Below, piece after piece: positions 22,701-37,700 of a stretch of 64,000 nucleotides of DNA; position 1 is the stretch's first letter, and each line of letters starts with the position of its first letter. This stretch comes from Actinernus sp. WN-2022 (Eukaryota > Cnidaria > Anthozoa > Actiniaria > Actinernidae), in assembly GCA_030867875.1 (NCBI GenBank), contig JAOWCC010001634.1:138962365-139026364 (forward strand), in the 5' to 3' direction. A program made the translations under genes and the position numbers. The notes under the pieces are model-generated. The model did not search any database. It was not told the DNA's origin and saw only the letters and a program-made list of their open reading frames with translations.

Positions 22701-25700
22701 AATTCAGATCATGTGATGTAAACAGATGCTACTCTGGGGAATTATTCCTTTTTCATTCTAATCATAATGCAGTCATGCCTATCTGAATAAAATTAATTTT
22801 CAAAGAGACAATTCTCCAGAGTAATGTGTGTTTACATCACATGATCTGAATTGGGTGGCAACAGAGTTAGCCGATTACCTGTTATTCGCTTGTTTTTGGG
22901 TCAACAACTTTAAGACGAATCGATTTTCGTTTCGCACAGCTGATTATAACCACAATCCATTTCGATCTGTGAATGTCACTTGTCGTTTGCCGTTTGTCCA
23001 GCGGACAACCTAGCTGTATATCAACGATTGTCAAGTGCAGCCTGCACACTGCAATATTATTCATATTTAAACTAAGTAAGAAATCCGAGCTAAGTAACAG
23101 AGGCATATGACATAGGTATGGTTTTTGATAATAAAAGACTTGACCCTTTCAGCTTGCCTTATTCGTTGTAGCCTGCTCTGGAGTAGGGAGCGAGCGGAGA
23201 TTAGGGGGATTGGGGCGAGAAAAAAGAGAGGGGTGGGGAGGAGAGGAAGAGAGAGCCTGCCGACAAGCCATGGTTATTTTGGTATCCACCCACTAATTAA
23301 AATGCATAAAATTAGTAAGTCATTCGATCGATTCATCCAATCATCATGCGGCGGAAGTGGAATCTCAAGGAATCTCAACTCGAGCGTAAAATTCAAAACA
23401 AAAAATATAAGAAACATGTGAAGACAGGGCTTAAACCCAAACCTGTAAATGTCAACGACTTTTGCAGGATATGTAATGTATGTTTTAAGGTAGCGTTTGG
23501 GAATTCAAATATTTCCACGGCGAGAATCTATTCAAGCCTTCAGAAAGAAAATAGCTGGTGCCTGCAAAAGTATTGATCTTCATATTCCGAAATCTGCCGA
23601 AATCTGCCGGAGTCTGTCGTTCCTATGGAAGGGAGATTCGAAATGCAGTAGAGAACTACACCTTTGTTCGAGAAAGTTTGCAGTATAAAGATAACTAAGA
23701 TATTAAAAGAGAACTCGCTGCCGCTAAATATAAAGTCAGCTGTATAAAGTCGCCACCAAATCAGCAAAGAACACAGCCGACCACAATAACGGAACGATGT
23801 TCTGCCAAAAGAAGCGCTAAAAACCATCCACGCAGCGTTACGAAATCATCAAAGCAGCTCGTATTTTCGGAAGCCCAAGCCTGTTCCTCGAACACACCGG
23901 TCCATGTTTCAACCGTGTGCGATTCGTCGACGACAATACAAGCAAGACGCTTGTGGAGTTCCGATGCAGGGTTCTTCAGCTGATCGCGAAATTCGCTCTC
24001 CTTTATACTTCTTCTGCAGAACTAAACAGCAATTTGAAGTTGCACTTCTGTAGTTCCTCGGATTTAACTGGTTCAATTGATCTTTCACAATACTAGCCAA
24101 AGGAGCAATAACCAAAACGAGAAGCCGGCCACCATTTAAATTAAATGGTTACTTCGTGTTGATAAATGATTACAATTGTAATGCTAATGTCCCAACCATG
24201 ATTTCAAAAGGCCGCTTTGTGTCAGGAACCAATGGATCTCTGGTTGGCACATTAATGACAATGGATGACGTGCAGTAAGTATCGCTATACTAGCCAAAGG
24301 AGCAATAACCAAAACGACAAGCGGGCCATCATTTTCGACGTCTTTAACACTAGTGAATGCTTGGAATATCATACATTTTCCAAACCCAGTTGGGATTACA
24401 TCTAGAACATCTCTTCCAGACAAAAGATCTCTGATAGCCTTGCTCCTGTTCTTTCTTTAAATTTATCGCTGAGGGAATTCTCGGTATGTTTGTCGCCATA
24501 TTAATTGGTTTCTGCTCTTATCGCATGCCATGCATGAATAAAATTTAATGATTTCTGTCAATCACGCACACTACGGGTGCACTATTTTGTTATAGTACAT
24601 ATGAAAACCATATATTCTATTTGTCTCATAATATATATAAAATTCGATTTACGTGAAAAGGAGTGCTCGAGTGTGCATTATTTAAAGTTTGTGATTTATT
24701 GGCAAATACAAGCACGCGCTAACTTACGAAGAACGAAAAATAATGAATTCTGCATGAGACCGAAGGTGATTGGCTAATAACAGTGGTTTAATTTATGACC
24801 TGCTTGGAATTTGTACTGTACAATAAGTTGGAATATCAAAACAAAATCAAGCACGATGATCCCGTTATATATATTGTAAACTATTTAAAAACTAAAGGAT
24901 TATCCTAGTATCAGAGTGGCACAGGGGTTACGCGTAAAGCGTGACTGGGGCTAAAATATGTGCGTGATACGTGAAAATAGCAAAATTTAGAGCGTGATTC
25001 GTGAATTCCGAATTCGTGATCCGTGAATGTGCCTCAAAATTATACGTGACGCATGAATTTTAGAAATATTGATGCGTGCCACCCTCTGGTATCGGTAGTA
25101 ATGGTAGGAAACCCTATAAACGTGGGATTAGTCCTAAACTCCCTTGATAGGAATATTACTTCACTGTAGGAATCCTATATAAGTAATAATTATGTTATCT
25201 ATTTCGCAGAAGGTCCTATTAGAGATTTTGATACTTTTCAAAAACAATGTGATTCGACCAAAAGGGGTACTGCACCGCAACCACAGCAACAAACTTTCCT
25301 ATCCCAAGACCAAAGCGGACAAAAATAACTGCTCGGACAAGCAAATTATGCTTTCCCGCTATCAATGGTAAAATTGGATTTCTTCCATGGATGGAAGTTT
25401 GTTGGTAATTTGTTGGAAAATAGTTTGAATTTCCATTGTTTGCACACTTCCAACGGATGGAAATATGTTGGAAATACCTTGGAAATTGTTTTGAAAAGTC
25501 TAATTTACAAGAAATTTCGGATCAATCACGGTTTCTGGGAAACCCCCACCCCTCCCCACACTTCACCCTAACCTTTAACGGTTACTCATTAATAGAATGA
25601 TGCGTATCCAAGGGAGGGGTACGGTGGGTAGTTTCCCAGAAACCGGCCGGATTGAGCCGGAATTTTCATCCCATTGAAGGGGTCCTATTTTTCCAGCTAC

Positions 25701-28700
25701 TGTATACTGGAGAATATTTGAGAGTGCCCTTAAGGAGGGCCGAAAAGGGTTATTCATTAGATTGAATAATGTTTTAAGACAAGAAAGGAAAGGCTGATTA
25801 AACGGTAGAGTTTTTCTTCCAATATTTCGATCGGCACGGCCGATCTTCTTCGGGGAAAGAGGCTTACAATGCATCTAATAAACAAGAACCTTTACGAAGT
25901 AATACATGAATTATGAATTGCACAATCTTATGATAAAACACATATAGACCAATGAAAAGAAGGTGGAGAGTGACATATAATATGAAACAAAAATAATGAA
26001 GTGACGTGATGATGATTGTGAAATACAAGTTAAGTTTCATCACGTTTATTCATACCTAGAAAAACTCTCTACCGTTGAATCAGCCTTTCCTTTCTTGTCT
26101 ATTTATATATATATTGCTGATCAGATCCCTACAACCTAGGAGATCCGGTTGTTTATCATTTCGACTGTGGTCCCTCCAATTTTCCTAATGTTCAGTAAGA
26201 ATCCATTTACACACTTTTTGTCTACCAAAAATAAGTAATTTCACCGCACGCTTTTGAAACTCTTATCGAAAAAAATCCAAGAAATTTCGTGTCTAACTTA
26301 GTTTTCTTTGAGAGGCAGGAGCAGAAGTTCAGAACTAGAATAAACGCTACCCGAATTGCGGGATTGATTCATCTTGTGATGTCACAATGAAAACCTACGG
26401 GATTTTATTGTAGTAGTTTTCTCTAGGGAAGGAGTTGATTCATCTTATGAGGTCACAGGATCCATGAAAAGTAAACAAAATTAGGGATTAAATGCCAGAA
26501 ATGTTACAAAATTTGCAAGATTAATACATTTTTGTGAGAAACAAACACAATAGTACAATATATATTTTTTGACATGATACTTGCACTTTAAGGCAACTTA
26601 AGCAATTTCGGAGAAAAAAGGATGTGGGGAAATTTTAGGCGACTTCAGGTAACTTAAGCCGGGCGACTTAAAGTGCCACTACGACGAAAATTTACCATTT
26701 CGATTTGCCACTTTTTCAGTGTCTATAGGTCAATCAGTATTAGAAATATCCGAAATAGTAAAAAATATTCCCAAATGGGCATCTTAAAACACAAATTTTA
26801 GGAGAGTTTACCGGTAAAATCCTGTCCGCCATTGCTGGAAGCCGTGCCCTTTGTTCAGCTTTAAACAAAGGTTCATTCACCGGAAGTGATGTCATACACT
26901 TAACACGACAACCTCGTGGCGCGAAATAGCGTGCATAAAAAAGTAGCCAACCTCGCAAAGATAAATATAACTTTCTTCTTATGTACGTGAAGACGTTTTT
27001 AGTAGAAATATGCCTCCAGGCGTTGTGTTCTGCAGGCGAGCGTTAAGTGTATGACATCATTTCCGGTGAATAAACCTTTGTTTAAAGCTGAACAAAGGGC
27101 ACGGCTTCCAGTAATGGCGGACGTGTAGATTCAATATTCGGAGCTAAAAAGATAAGACTTCCTGTCGTTGTATCGAAAACAAATTTGAACTGGTAATAAT
27201 ATATGAACTCTACTTTATGGATATGCAAAAACATTGATATGTCAAAATTTGATCGTAGGGGCACTTTAAGAAAAAATGGAGAATTGCTTGTTGCAACTTT
27301 GGGCAACTTAAGGCGACTTAAGCAAAACTGATTATAAGGAGTAATTGCTGAATACCCTCTTAAAGCGAGTAGTAGGCCTAATTATTCCAGGGCATCTTTC
27401 AGTCGAAGATATCTATTAAGGTATTTTAAGAAGTCGAGAGGTAATCTTCTGGCTGAAACAGATTGTTGTCGTGGTCAAAATCGAGGCAAAGTGATTTGTG
27501 AGGTGCAAAGTAAAATTTAATTCTGATAACCTGTTAAGCTCATGATGTCTAACCTCTTTTGCTATTTAATACAGCAAGCGAAGCGCTATCGATGGAAAAT
27601 GTAACTACTGTTGACCTGACAGAAAACAAACATTGGAAAAAGCTGAAACCATTTGATCACAAGACGCAGACAACGAGCTAGTAACGAAACAGCAGCCATT
27701 ATCTGGATAACCATCCAGAAGGCCTACTCTGGGTCCTTAGGTCGCCTTATGTCGCCTTATGTCGCCCAATGTCGCCTTATATCGCCTTACGTCGCCCTAT
27801 ATTGGCTTATGATATAATATCAAATTACACATTTAGCTTAACTAACTGGTTATTATAAAACTATATTTAGACTGTAAGTGTTTTTGTTTTTAATAATTAT
27901 TAATGAATACAAATTTATGTATCTCTACACCTACATTGTATATCAGTTGTAGTGACTAAACCTTACCACCCCCGCCCCCCACCCCGAGGTCCCACTGCCC
28001 TTACATACCTTAATTACCCCAGTAAATTTCACAATTGCTCGTCATAGTTGAGAACCCCATAAGGTACACATTTGCCTATACGACCGACTAAAAAGAACTG
28101 TAACTAATTATGTTAATGTATCTATGGCACAGCTAATAATTAATAATCTAAACAAGGATCTATACCATAAAAGGGATTTGTACCCGAGGGATTGGTATTG
28201 GGAAAGGTATTGGGATGATTGGAAGTATATTGTCATGGTTGTGTTCATTATAGGTAGGGGTTATTGGATGCTAGAGTATTCTCAGACAGGTTTAGTACAA
28301 TGTACATAAGATGACATGCAGGACAATTAAAGGAAGGGCTAGCTGCACTAGGTAACTGTTTCACTGAGCAGGTTGTGAACATAAATTTAATTTTTTTTAG
28401 TAATATGCACATTCAAATCCTGTACAGTTGTTTGCTGACTGAGCATCAGATAAATCCTCGCTTTGTGATTAGATTACGCATGCCATACGGAATTCTCAAT
28501 CTGTGTCGGCCTATTGTTTTACTGTAATATAATGGAGATGTGAACGAACAAGTATCGATCCAAAAAGGTTCCTTGGGATTGCTAATGCTTTTCTTCAACT
28601 CTGTTGCATTGTCCAGTGCACAAGTTCATTAGACTCCAAAATTAAGCTGTACATAAAGTTATTTTTAGCATGGATAATCAACTTTCCTCTGTATTTGCTA

Positions 28701-31700
28701 CCCATGTTGTAGTTCAGTGCCCTTTAGTACTTACATAATCATACTTTTATGAATAGTGAACATATCAAGGTAATTATTATAATTTATCCAACATGTCTGT
28801 CAAAATCCTCCTTGCTCATTATTGATCACTAGTTGAAGTTTATAACACACACATCTCTACCTCAAGTTAAAATGAATGAAAGCCAGGAATTTTATAACAT
28901 AATAGGAATAGCTATGAGTAGGACACACAAAATTAAAATCTTGAATAAAGTGACAATGACATGTCGACTGCAGTATACTGTATGTAGAAATATGCATCTA
29001 CCTGAAATTGTCCGGTTGCATCCAAATCGATGATGGCTTCATTTTTGGGGCCCTAGTTCTTTTGCAACTTGCGTTTAGAACTTCGTGCTTTTACGTGAAG
29101 TAAATGGTTCCAGTACAACTACATGTACAGTAGACTATCCGCTGGTCAAGAAAGCCGTGGGCAACTTTGAAATATGAAGTACCTACCATTTTAGCGGAAG
29201 TCGACCGCTGAACTGGTTTATAAAGCAAAGTGCTGGCTCACCAAGATCAATTATGGAGGCGTTGGGAATTTGTACGACTTTTGCACAAACGTTTCTGGTA
29301 TTTTCCATGACACAAATGAAGGTAACAATTCCAACTTCTTTGTGTAAACTTGTTATGTCATTTGTTCTTATTTCAAATTTGTAAATCCGTGTCTGTAAGT
29401 TAAGATTTAATAAGCTTAAGTGTAAACAAAACCAACGCATCCTTTCTTAATTTTACAAGATATAAGAAGCTTAAATATATAAATAAAGCTACATTGTATA
29501 AATTTGTGTCTTTGCCTTTGCCTTTAAACCTATCTAAACTCAAATTCATAAGTGTTTTTTTATCGGTACATAATATTAAGTTATTACAACAATAAATGCA
29601 TGCATTCAGAGTACTCAACTCTCAAGCTTTATTTTTGTCTCGAAATCAAATAAAGTAACTTATTATTAAAGAAGCTTAAGACTTATTCTTATACAATATT
29701 TAAGTTGTTATTCCACACCTGCCCACCCCTGTTCCAACATATGTGGTCAGCTATGCAAATGCCCCATGTTTGTGATTGGTTCATTTATGTTTTCTGGTTT
29801 TATGACACTCAGCTGAAAACTGCTCTAAAACCAAAACCAACTTAATTATTTTTTAGAGCAGTTTTCAATTGAGTGTCATAAAACTAAAGCCAAAGTACTT
29901 ACAGAGCCAATCACAGGAGCAAGTGAAAATGCAATTAGCCAATCAGGAACTGAAGTAATGCATGATTGGGGGCATTTAAAGTAAAAACAAATGAGTCACT
30001 AACCCAATTGGTCAATATTAAAACATTTGAAATTTAATATCTTAATGTCTCTAATTTGCTGCATGTTACCAAAATTGGGTTAAAAATATTACACACATTA
30101 GTTTATGTGTTATACATGTAGTCAATATGTACTTGTTCATGTTTATTTTATTTAAATTTTATATGGAAAACATGCATACTGGCAGTTTTGATTAAAATTA
30201 ATCTTTCTAATTGAAATGCTTTCAATCAAAAACTCACAAGTAGTATTATTATTTTAGATATACAGTACAATGTATGGTCAATGAATGTCACCTTATGTAT
30301 GTGACATGGTAAAAGCCACACTGTCACCTTATTTTACAAACTAATGTTGCTCTACATTGCCTTCTATCACCAAATGTTGCCTTGTATTGCCTAATGTCGC
30401 CTTGTACTGCCTAATGTCGCCTTGTATTGCCTAACGTCGCCTTATAATGCCCAATGTCGCCTTATAACGCCCAGTGTCGCCTAATATTTCATTGTTTTTT
30501 GTAAAAAAATGCTTATGTCGCCTTAAGTCGCTCAATGTCGCACTTCATCGCGGCGACCTAAGGACCCAGAGTAGGCCTTCCAGATGTAGTTCCAGTTAGA
30601 CTATGGTTTATCCATGATAGTAGTCCCCATTGCCATTTTCGCTTTAATTTTGTACAGCCAATCTTTCACATTAAAAAAAGGTACCCAGTGGGTACCTGTG
30701 TCTACTGCTTTTGTAATACAAATGTAAAGCTGAGGGCCCCTCTGAGATTTTGGGTGGGGGTGCATCACCTGGGTCTCCAAGCGGTGACCCTATTTCATAC
30801 CTATTTTACATACCGTTTTTCGGACCTGTTCTGATCTCTGTCATTACAAGCTAATTAAATGGAAATGTACGCCTTCGTATTTCCCTGAAAAAAATCGTAA
30901 CCTATTCCAGACCAAAAATGGCAAAATGTATAGCCTATTTCAGACTAAAACAGCTTGAAAAGCATACTCTTTGGTGTGACATATACCTTTATGGCAGGTG
31001 TACCCCCCCTGGGGGCAGGCTATAGGTTTTGATAATGATTTTCACTGATAATGACTAGTGTTATGCATATCAAACAACGAGCGTCGATTTAGAGGTCTGG
31101 GACCTAGAAACCGCATTTTGAATGTCATGGCAGCTCTTCCAAATATGGAATATGGAATTTTCCTAATATGGAAGAAGCCGCGTGAAGTTCAAAACGACAC
31201 TTTTCCTTCCTATTTTATTGATATGTTCAATGAAAATTGTTCTCTAGTCATGCACTGAAAAGTCGGGGAAACGTCAGGAATTTTTTCCTCGATGGGTGGC
31301 AATAATATTAACCTTGAGAACTCAGTGTAAACTGAGAATACTAGCCAGCTTATACATACGCTGAGTCATGAAGCAGGGGTTATCAATTTTATTGAGTTGT
31401 ACTGATAGTTTTATTTGTATAATTACATTAGAAGTATTTATAACATAATTTACATTAGTAATCTGAATGTGAGTCATAATTATACGAGTCTAAGATCGCC
31501 CAGGTGTGTATATAGATGACAGGGCAGGACCTAGTGGGAGACAAGGGGGGCATGCAGTTGCCCACCCCCACCTCCTCGAAAATGTGTTTTTTCTAATGTA
31601 CATGTATAACCAGAATGACATTTAAAAAAAGATGTATTTACTAAATAATAACACGATAGCTATATGGTATAAAGTTTTTATTAATAATAAAGCATATAAA

Positions 31701-34700
31701 GGCTTTACAGTGTTGACTGCAATGTCATATTGGTTAATTAATGCGACTTGTATTATATGTCAGATAATGTTGATCAGCAAACGTTTATTTTATTGGTGGT
31801 CTCAGATGTTTAATTATGTTTAAAAAAATATTGGAGAAAAGGGGGGTCCAAAAATATTTTAAGGTACTCTAGAGGGATCTTGAAAATTAATTGGATACCA
31901 AAGGGCGATTGCTTTAAAAAGAAAATGCGCAGGCTAACAGGGGTCTTGAATTTTTTTTATTAAAATAATTTCTCCTTCACCCCCACCCCCCAAGTTAAAT
32001 ACTACTAACTGGTCACTAGCAAGTTTTCATTTAACACAAATTGTTGTTTCAAAATTTTTAACATACAGGGTGCTATCAAGAGATTATAAGTAAGAGAAGG
32101 AATCTCGTAGTGTGTGGCGTGCAATGATAATGTTGAATCAAATCTACTTTTAGTAACCTGAAGCAGCTGAAGCAAAGTGAGCATTAGCCTGCAAGGCAGG
32201 CGTTTCATTTGAGAAACCGCAATATATTTGGACGAGGGAAGAATGGCGCGAGGACAAAAAGGAAGTAGAAGGAGGGGAGAAGAAGGGAAGGGAACGCCTG
32301 CACGAGCTCCTTGAAATGACTAAACTACCCTGAAAAATTAAAAAACCCTAACCGGTCAGTAAACAAGATCTTACCCACCTAGAGCTAGGCCTTCTCAAGA
32401 AAAACTTCTCAAGAAAATGGTGAGGTAAAAAAAATTGAGAAATGTCAAGCAATTTGGATTCCCTGTCTGTAATTTGTGTTGTAATCTAGCCGTCAATTCC
32501 ATTTTAGAGGTGAAACAACAGCTTCGTCATCAGTTTCCTTCATACCAGCTAACAAGGAGCATACGAACAAGGAAAATAAAACTTTTTCCCAAAACCCGGG
32601 TGCTGAGACTTAGAAGTACATCGACCTAGACCTTCAAAGTACCTTTGGAAACCTTTCATTTGACCGGTTACACACACTCTGCAAAAGCTGTAGCTAATCA
32701 AGTTTGTAAATCTTAGGAAATTCATGGTAAAATAACAATATTAATCACCGCTCTAGCTCTAGTTCGCTCAAACTCCAAATCGTCGTGACGAAATTGAAAA
32801 GACCGAACTCGCGACCTCGTTCGTTCACATGTCACCATCGGCATATAGTCGTCATCTTCATTGCCATTTTGTGATTGGATATTGTCGCTAAATGAAGATT
32901 CCGAGTAATGCACGAAAGCCAACGACCACTTATCGACAATGTTAACAAATACACTATCTTACGCGCGTCATAGGACTCGATAACATGTGTCTACAGCTTC
33001 ATTAAGAAGCAGTACACACAAAAATGATAGCAATTTTGCATTCCCTATCCCTATACCCTTTATATACATGGTATTTTTCATACCATTTTCTCATATTGAT
33101 ACAATTCAACGTAATCTTGAGCAAATTTGTTTGCTTTTGACTTGATTTGGCAGCCTTTTAAAGATATTTTGGTGATTTTACTCATCTTCAAAATTAGAAA
33201 TGAAAATGCTCAGCAACTGCATGGTTTCCGTATCCCTGCGCGACCATGTAATATCCTCTATCTCTTAGACGTGTATTTTAATGCGACAACAATTGACGAG
33301 CGAGCATAAGCACCACTGAGACGTTTTTTGACAGCACGGACCATGTCACAAGACTGAGAGAATACTGGATTGAAAACGGTGGTAAAATTCCCCTGAGAAA
33401 TTGTTGATGCAGCATACACATTTCTTTTAAATATATTTTGGTGATTTTACTTATCTTCAAAATTAGAAGTGAAATGCTCAGCAACTGCATGGTTCCGTAT
33501 CTCTGCGCGCCCATGTAATATCCTCTATCTCTTAGACGTGTATTTTATTGCGACAACAATTAACGAGCGAGCATAAGCACCACTGACAGAGACGTGTTTT
33601 GACAACACGGACCATGTCACAAGACTGAGAGAATACTGGATTGAAAACGGTGGTAAAATCCCCCTGACAAATTGTTGATACAGCTTACACATTTCTGGCC
33701 AATCATCACAGACGGGAAGACCCTTGTAATTTATGACTTGCCCCCAAAAATGGTATATTTGACTTCCGGTTGCCGTCAAGCTTTCTATTACTTAGAGAGC
33801 ATAGTTTATTAACATAACAACGACCCCGTGCGACTCCAACGTAACAAATAAGTATTTGGTAAAGCAAAACCTTTGGTGAAAAAAAAATATATTTAAAAAA
33901 TAACAGCTCATATTTTCCTCAAGTGTAACCCTGGTATCATACCCTGGCCTAAGTTATAAAATTATAAAATGTGGAACTGTCTGCGTGAACTGAGTTCGTG
34001 ATAACGAACGTTAGGTACTCTCAGGAGTCCAGGAACTATGACTTCATACCTGAAGTCCATACTTAATAACCGGCTGCCTCGTCCACTCGGTCCGTACTGT
34101 CAAGACCTCGGTCTGATATTTTCCCGTAAAGACTTCGCTCTCGGTTAATAAGAAGTTAGTAATGTTTGGCGGCGATGAATACTGAGGTGGATAGTGTCGA
34201 TTGCTAATAACCTAGATGATGAAAACGTGGCCGGAGTTAGGGTCGGCCATTGCAAGCTGTATGCTTTCTGATCGGTCTGGAAAATAAATATTTACCATTT
34301 AGCTGGTAATTAAAGTGCCTATGAAGCTTATTTTTTTATTTTAGATATCAATTCTACATCAAGTGAATAGTAGAATGGTATAATATATCTTGCTTTGAAT
34401 GCTGTGCCGCTGAGTTAAGGAGGTTTTAATATCCAAAATGCTAATTACATGACGTCAGGGGAGGCATCAATTATTATACAATTTTTTTTGTTACAATTAA
34501 ACAAATTTTTCAAATTATCAGTGTTATACCCATGGTTGAAATAAAATGATGTTAGAAATTTGTTTTCCTATATCAGTAGAAACGCCCATTCACAACCACT
34601 AAGAAGTGATTGCAGATACCTCCCTTGACGTTATGTAATTATCATTTTGGATATTAAAACCTCCTTAACTCAGCGGCACAGCATTCAAAGCAAGATGTAT

Positions 34701-37700
34701 TGTACCATTCTACTATTTACTTGATGTAGAATTGATATATAAAATATAAAAATTAGCTTCATAGGCACTTTAAGTCTATCAGTTTGAAAGTGCCACTACG
34801 ACGAAAATTGACCATTTCGATTTGCCACTTTTTCAGTGTCAATAGGTCAATCAGTATTAGAAATATCCGAAATAGTAAAAATATTCCCAAATGGGCATGT
34901 TAAACATCAAAATTTTAGGAGAGTTTACTGGTAAGATCCTGTCCGCCATTACTGGAAGCCGTTCATTATTCAGCGGAAGTGATGTCATACACTTAACACG
35001 ACAACCTCGTGGCGCTCGCAAAGATAAATATAACTTTCTTCTTATGTACGTAAAGCCGTTTTTAGTAGAAATATGCCTCCAGGCGTTGTGTTCTGCAGGC
35101 GAGCGTTAAGTGTATAACATCACTTCCATTGAATAAACCTTTGTTTAAAGCTGAACAAAGGGAACGGCCTCCAGTAATGGCGGACGTTTAGATTATTCGG
35201 AGCTCAAAAAATAAGACTTACTATCGTTGTATCGAAAAACAATTTGAACTGGTAATAATATGTCAACTCTACTTTATGAATATGCAAAAACATTGATATG
35301 TCAAAATTTGATTGTAGTTGCATTTTAAAGCTGACATCAAACATTTACCTGATTACCTGTAATGATTACCCAAACGTAACCTTAGGTTTGTGTATGCATA
35401 GACATACTTATCCGTATTTATAGAATACAAACGATAATATTTTATCCCAAATAACGTACATCAAAAATCTTTAGAAAATCGTCGAGTTAGCATTGAGGCG
35501 ATGTATTTCTCACACCTGATAGGCCTCTTACCTTTAGACTGTCCAACATTCCCTTTCAAATATCGGTCGATAAACAGGCCGGGCTGAGAACAAAGTGAGT
35601 GGGAGAGAGACGCAAAAGAAAGGGTTCTGACTCGATAACCTCGCGGATTTATTCAGAACCTACCAACTCTATTATTTCTACTTAGTTATTTTTCAAGTAT
35701 TTTATTTTAAAAAGTGTATGTTGTTACCTAGCGCAGCGACTGCGAAGGAGACTAGTTGTCACCAAGAGTAAAATAAAGTTTTTGTTCTTGTTCTCTTTTT
35801 TGGTACAACTTCTTGTTGTTGTAGATAGACGGCTTTCAGACTTTGAATCGGGGATGAACGCAGACCATTGCAGAAATCTGGGACGCGTCGGCAAAATAGA
35901 ATCGTTTCCAATTGCACTTTATCGTGTTTTCATATAAAGTCGCCGGGTACAGTCGAGAAACATCGAAATCACCGAATTTCTCGGATTTTCCCAACATCTG
36001 AAAACCAGATTTTAGTCATCGTTTACTAAATCGACCCCGGCTTTGTGTTTTGAATTTCTCTTATGGCTTGGATAATTATAGTTGAAGAGCATACAAAACG
36101 TGATAAAGGCCGTTAATTTTGATTAAGCCATAATTTTGTTAAACCTACATATATGATTTCAAAATGGTCACAGAGGTGTTCAAAACAATAGATAGACCGG
36201 CTTCATTAAATAAAATTCGTCATAATTGATAAAGTGTTGAGGAACCGTCGGACCCTAATGTTTTTGAGGATCACAAGTTTATCAGTCTTTGACTGTAAAG
36301 TGTTTATCAAGTTCAATTATATTTTGCACTTTGTTATAATAATAATAGTAATATAATAGGCCATATTTTTATAGCGCCATATCACCACAGCTTTACATTT
36401 TACTGACATATCCCGTCGGTGAATTTTTCGGACTGCTATTTCGGCGCCAATGGCAGCCACGCAGTTTACAATGTTGAGAGTGTGGTTAGTGCAATGGCCA
36501 GGCTACTGTACCGGGTGACAATCCCCTTCTCTTTTTCGAGTAGTACAACAGGTTCTTTCACGTCCCCTTCAAATACTGATTAGAAGTAGAAGGAGACAAG
36601 GCCAACGGCTTATAAACGTCCCTGCCCAAGGACGCGTCCGGGTTCGAACCCCCGACCTCCCGACCTCTCGCACTCTAGACCGTGCTCTACCAACTGAGCT
36701 AACCAGTGAGGCGGTTATATTATTAGATGAAATTATATATGAAAGAAATTCAAGGATATAGCGTACAGGAATTCAATATTTGAAATAATACTGTATCAGG
36801 GTGAGTTACTACACTGTCGTCACAAGACTGAGAGAAGAATGTACGATTTTACCACCGATTTTACCAACCAGTCCTCGTACACCGTTTTCTGGCCGATGAC
36901 CACAGACCGGACAGTTAACTAGAGAGCAGAAGTATCAGTGATTAATTAAGCTGCTTATTCTAGTATTTAGAGAGCATATATAACGACGACCTCTAACTGG
37001 GTGGGGGATTACCCGCATACAGGGGTAAAATCGTACATGTTATGGTTATGATCGGCATTTCTGGCCGATCACCACAGACGGGAATTAAGACCCTTGTTTT
37101 GTCATTTCTGACTGACAACAGTTAACAAGAGAGCATAACTAGGAACTTTGACTTATGAGTTAATAATAGGAAGGACATTATCACTTCCCACTTCCTTTAT
37201 ATATTCGGAAGGTTGCCTATTTAAATAACCAGGGAGTTTGTCAAACTGTATCATTTGAAGTTGAGATTAACTTGAAGCACTACAAGAGATCGAGATCATA
37301 GTACGATGGCAACTGCTCCACGTCGGCATAGCTTCTATGCCACACCATGCCACACCAGAAGCAGTCTCTCGTCCGTAGTAAGACTTCTTCTTATCTCAAC
37401 ACTTCTTCAGACAGATTTTGCCCGGTCAAGACGATTGCCGAGCCTCAAGATCAACTGCGGGGAAAACATCAATCTCGACTGTCCGTTTACTGAGAAGTCA
37501 GCTTACAGATGGATCAGATGGAGTTACAAGGCCGCCAGCTCACCAAAATCCATTCAGTTAGCCCACGGCAGAAACGGTGTCTTGAAACTTAACTCTAACT
37601 TGTCAGATCAGTTAAAGGGAAGACTCAAAATCTATAACAATGGGTCAATTTGTCTATTAAAATCACAGTTCACTGACAAAGGACTTTACATATGTTCCAA

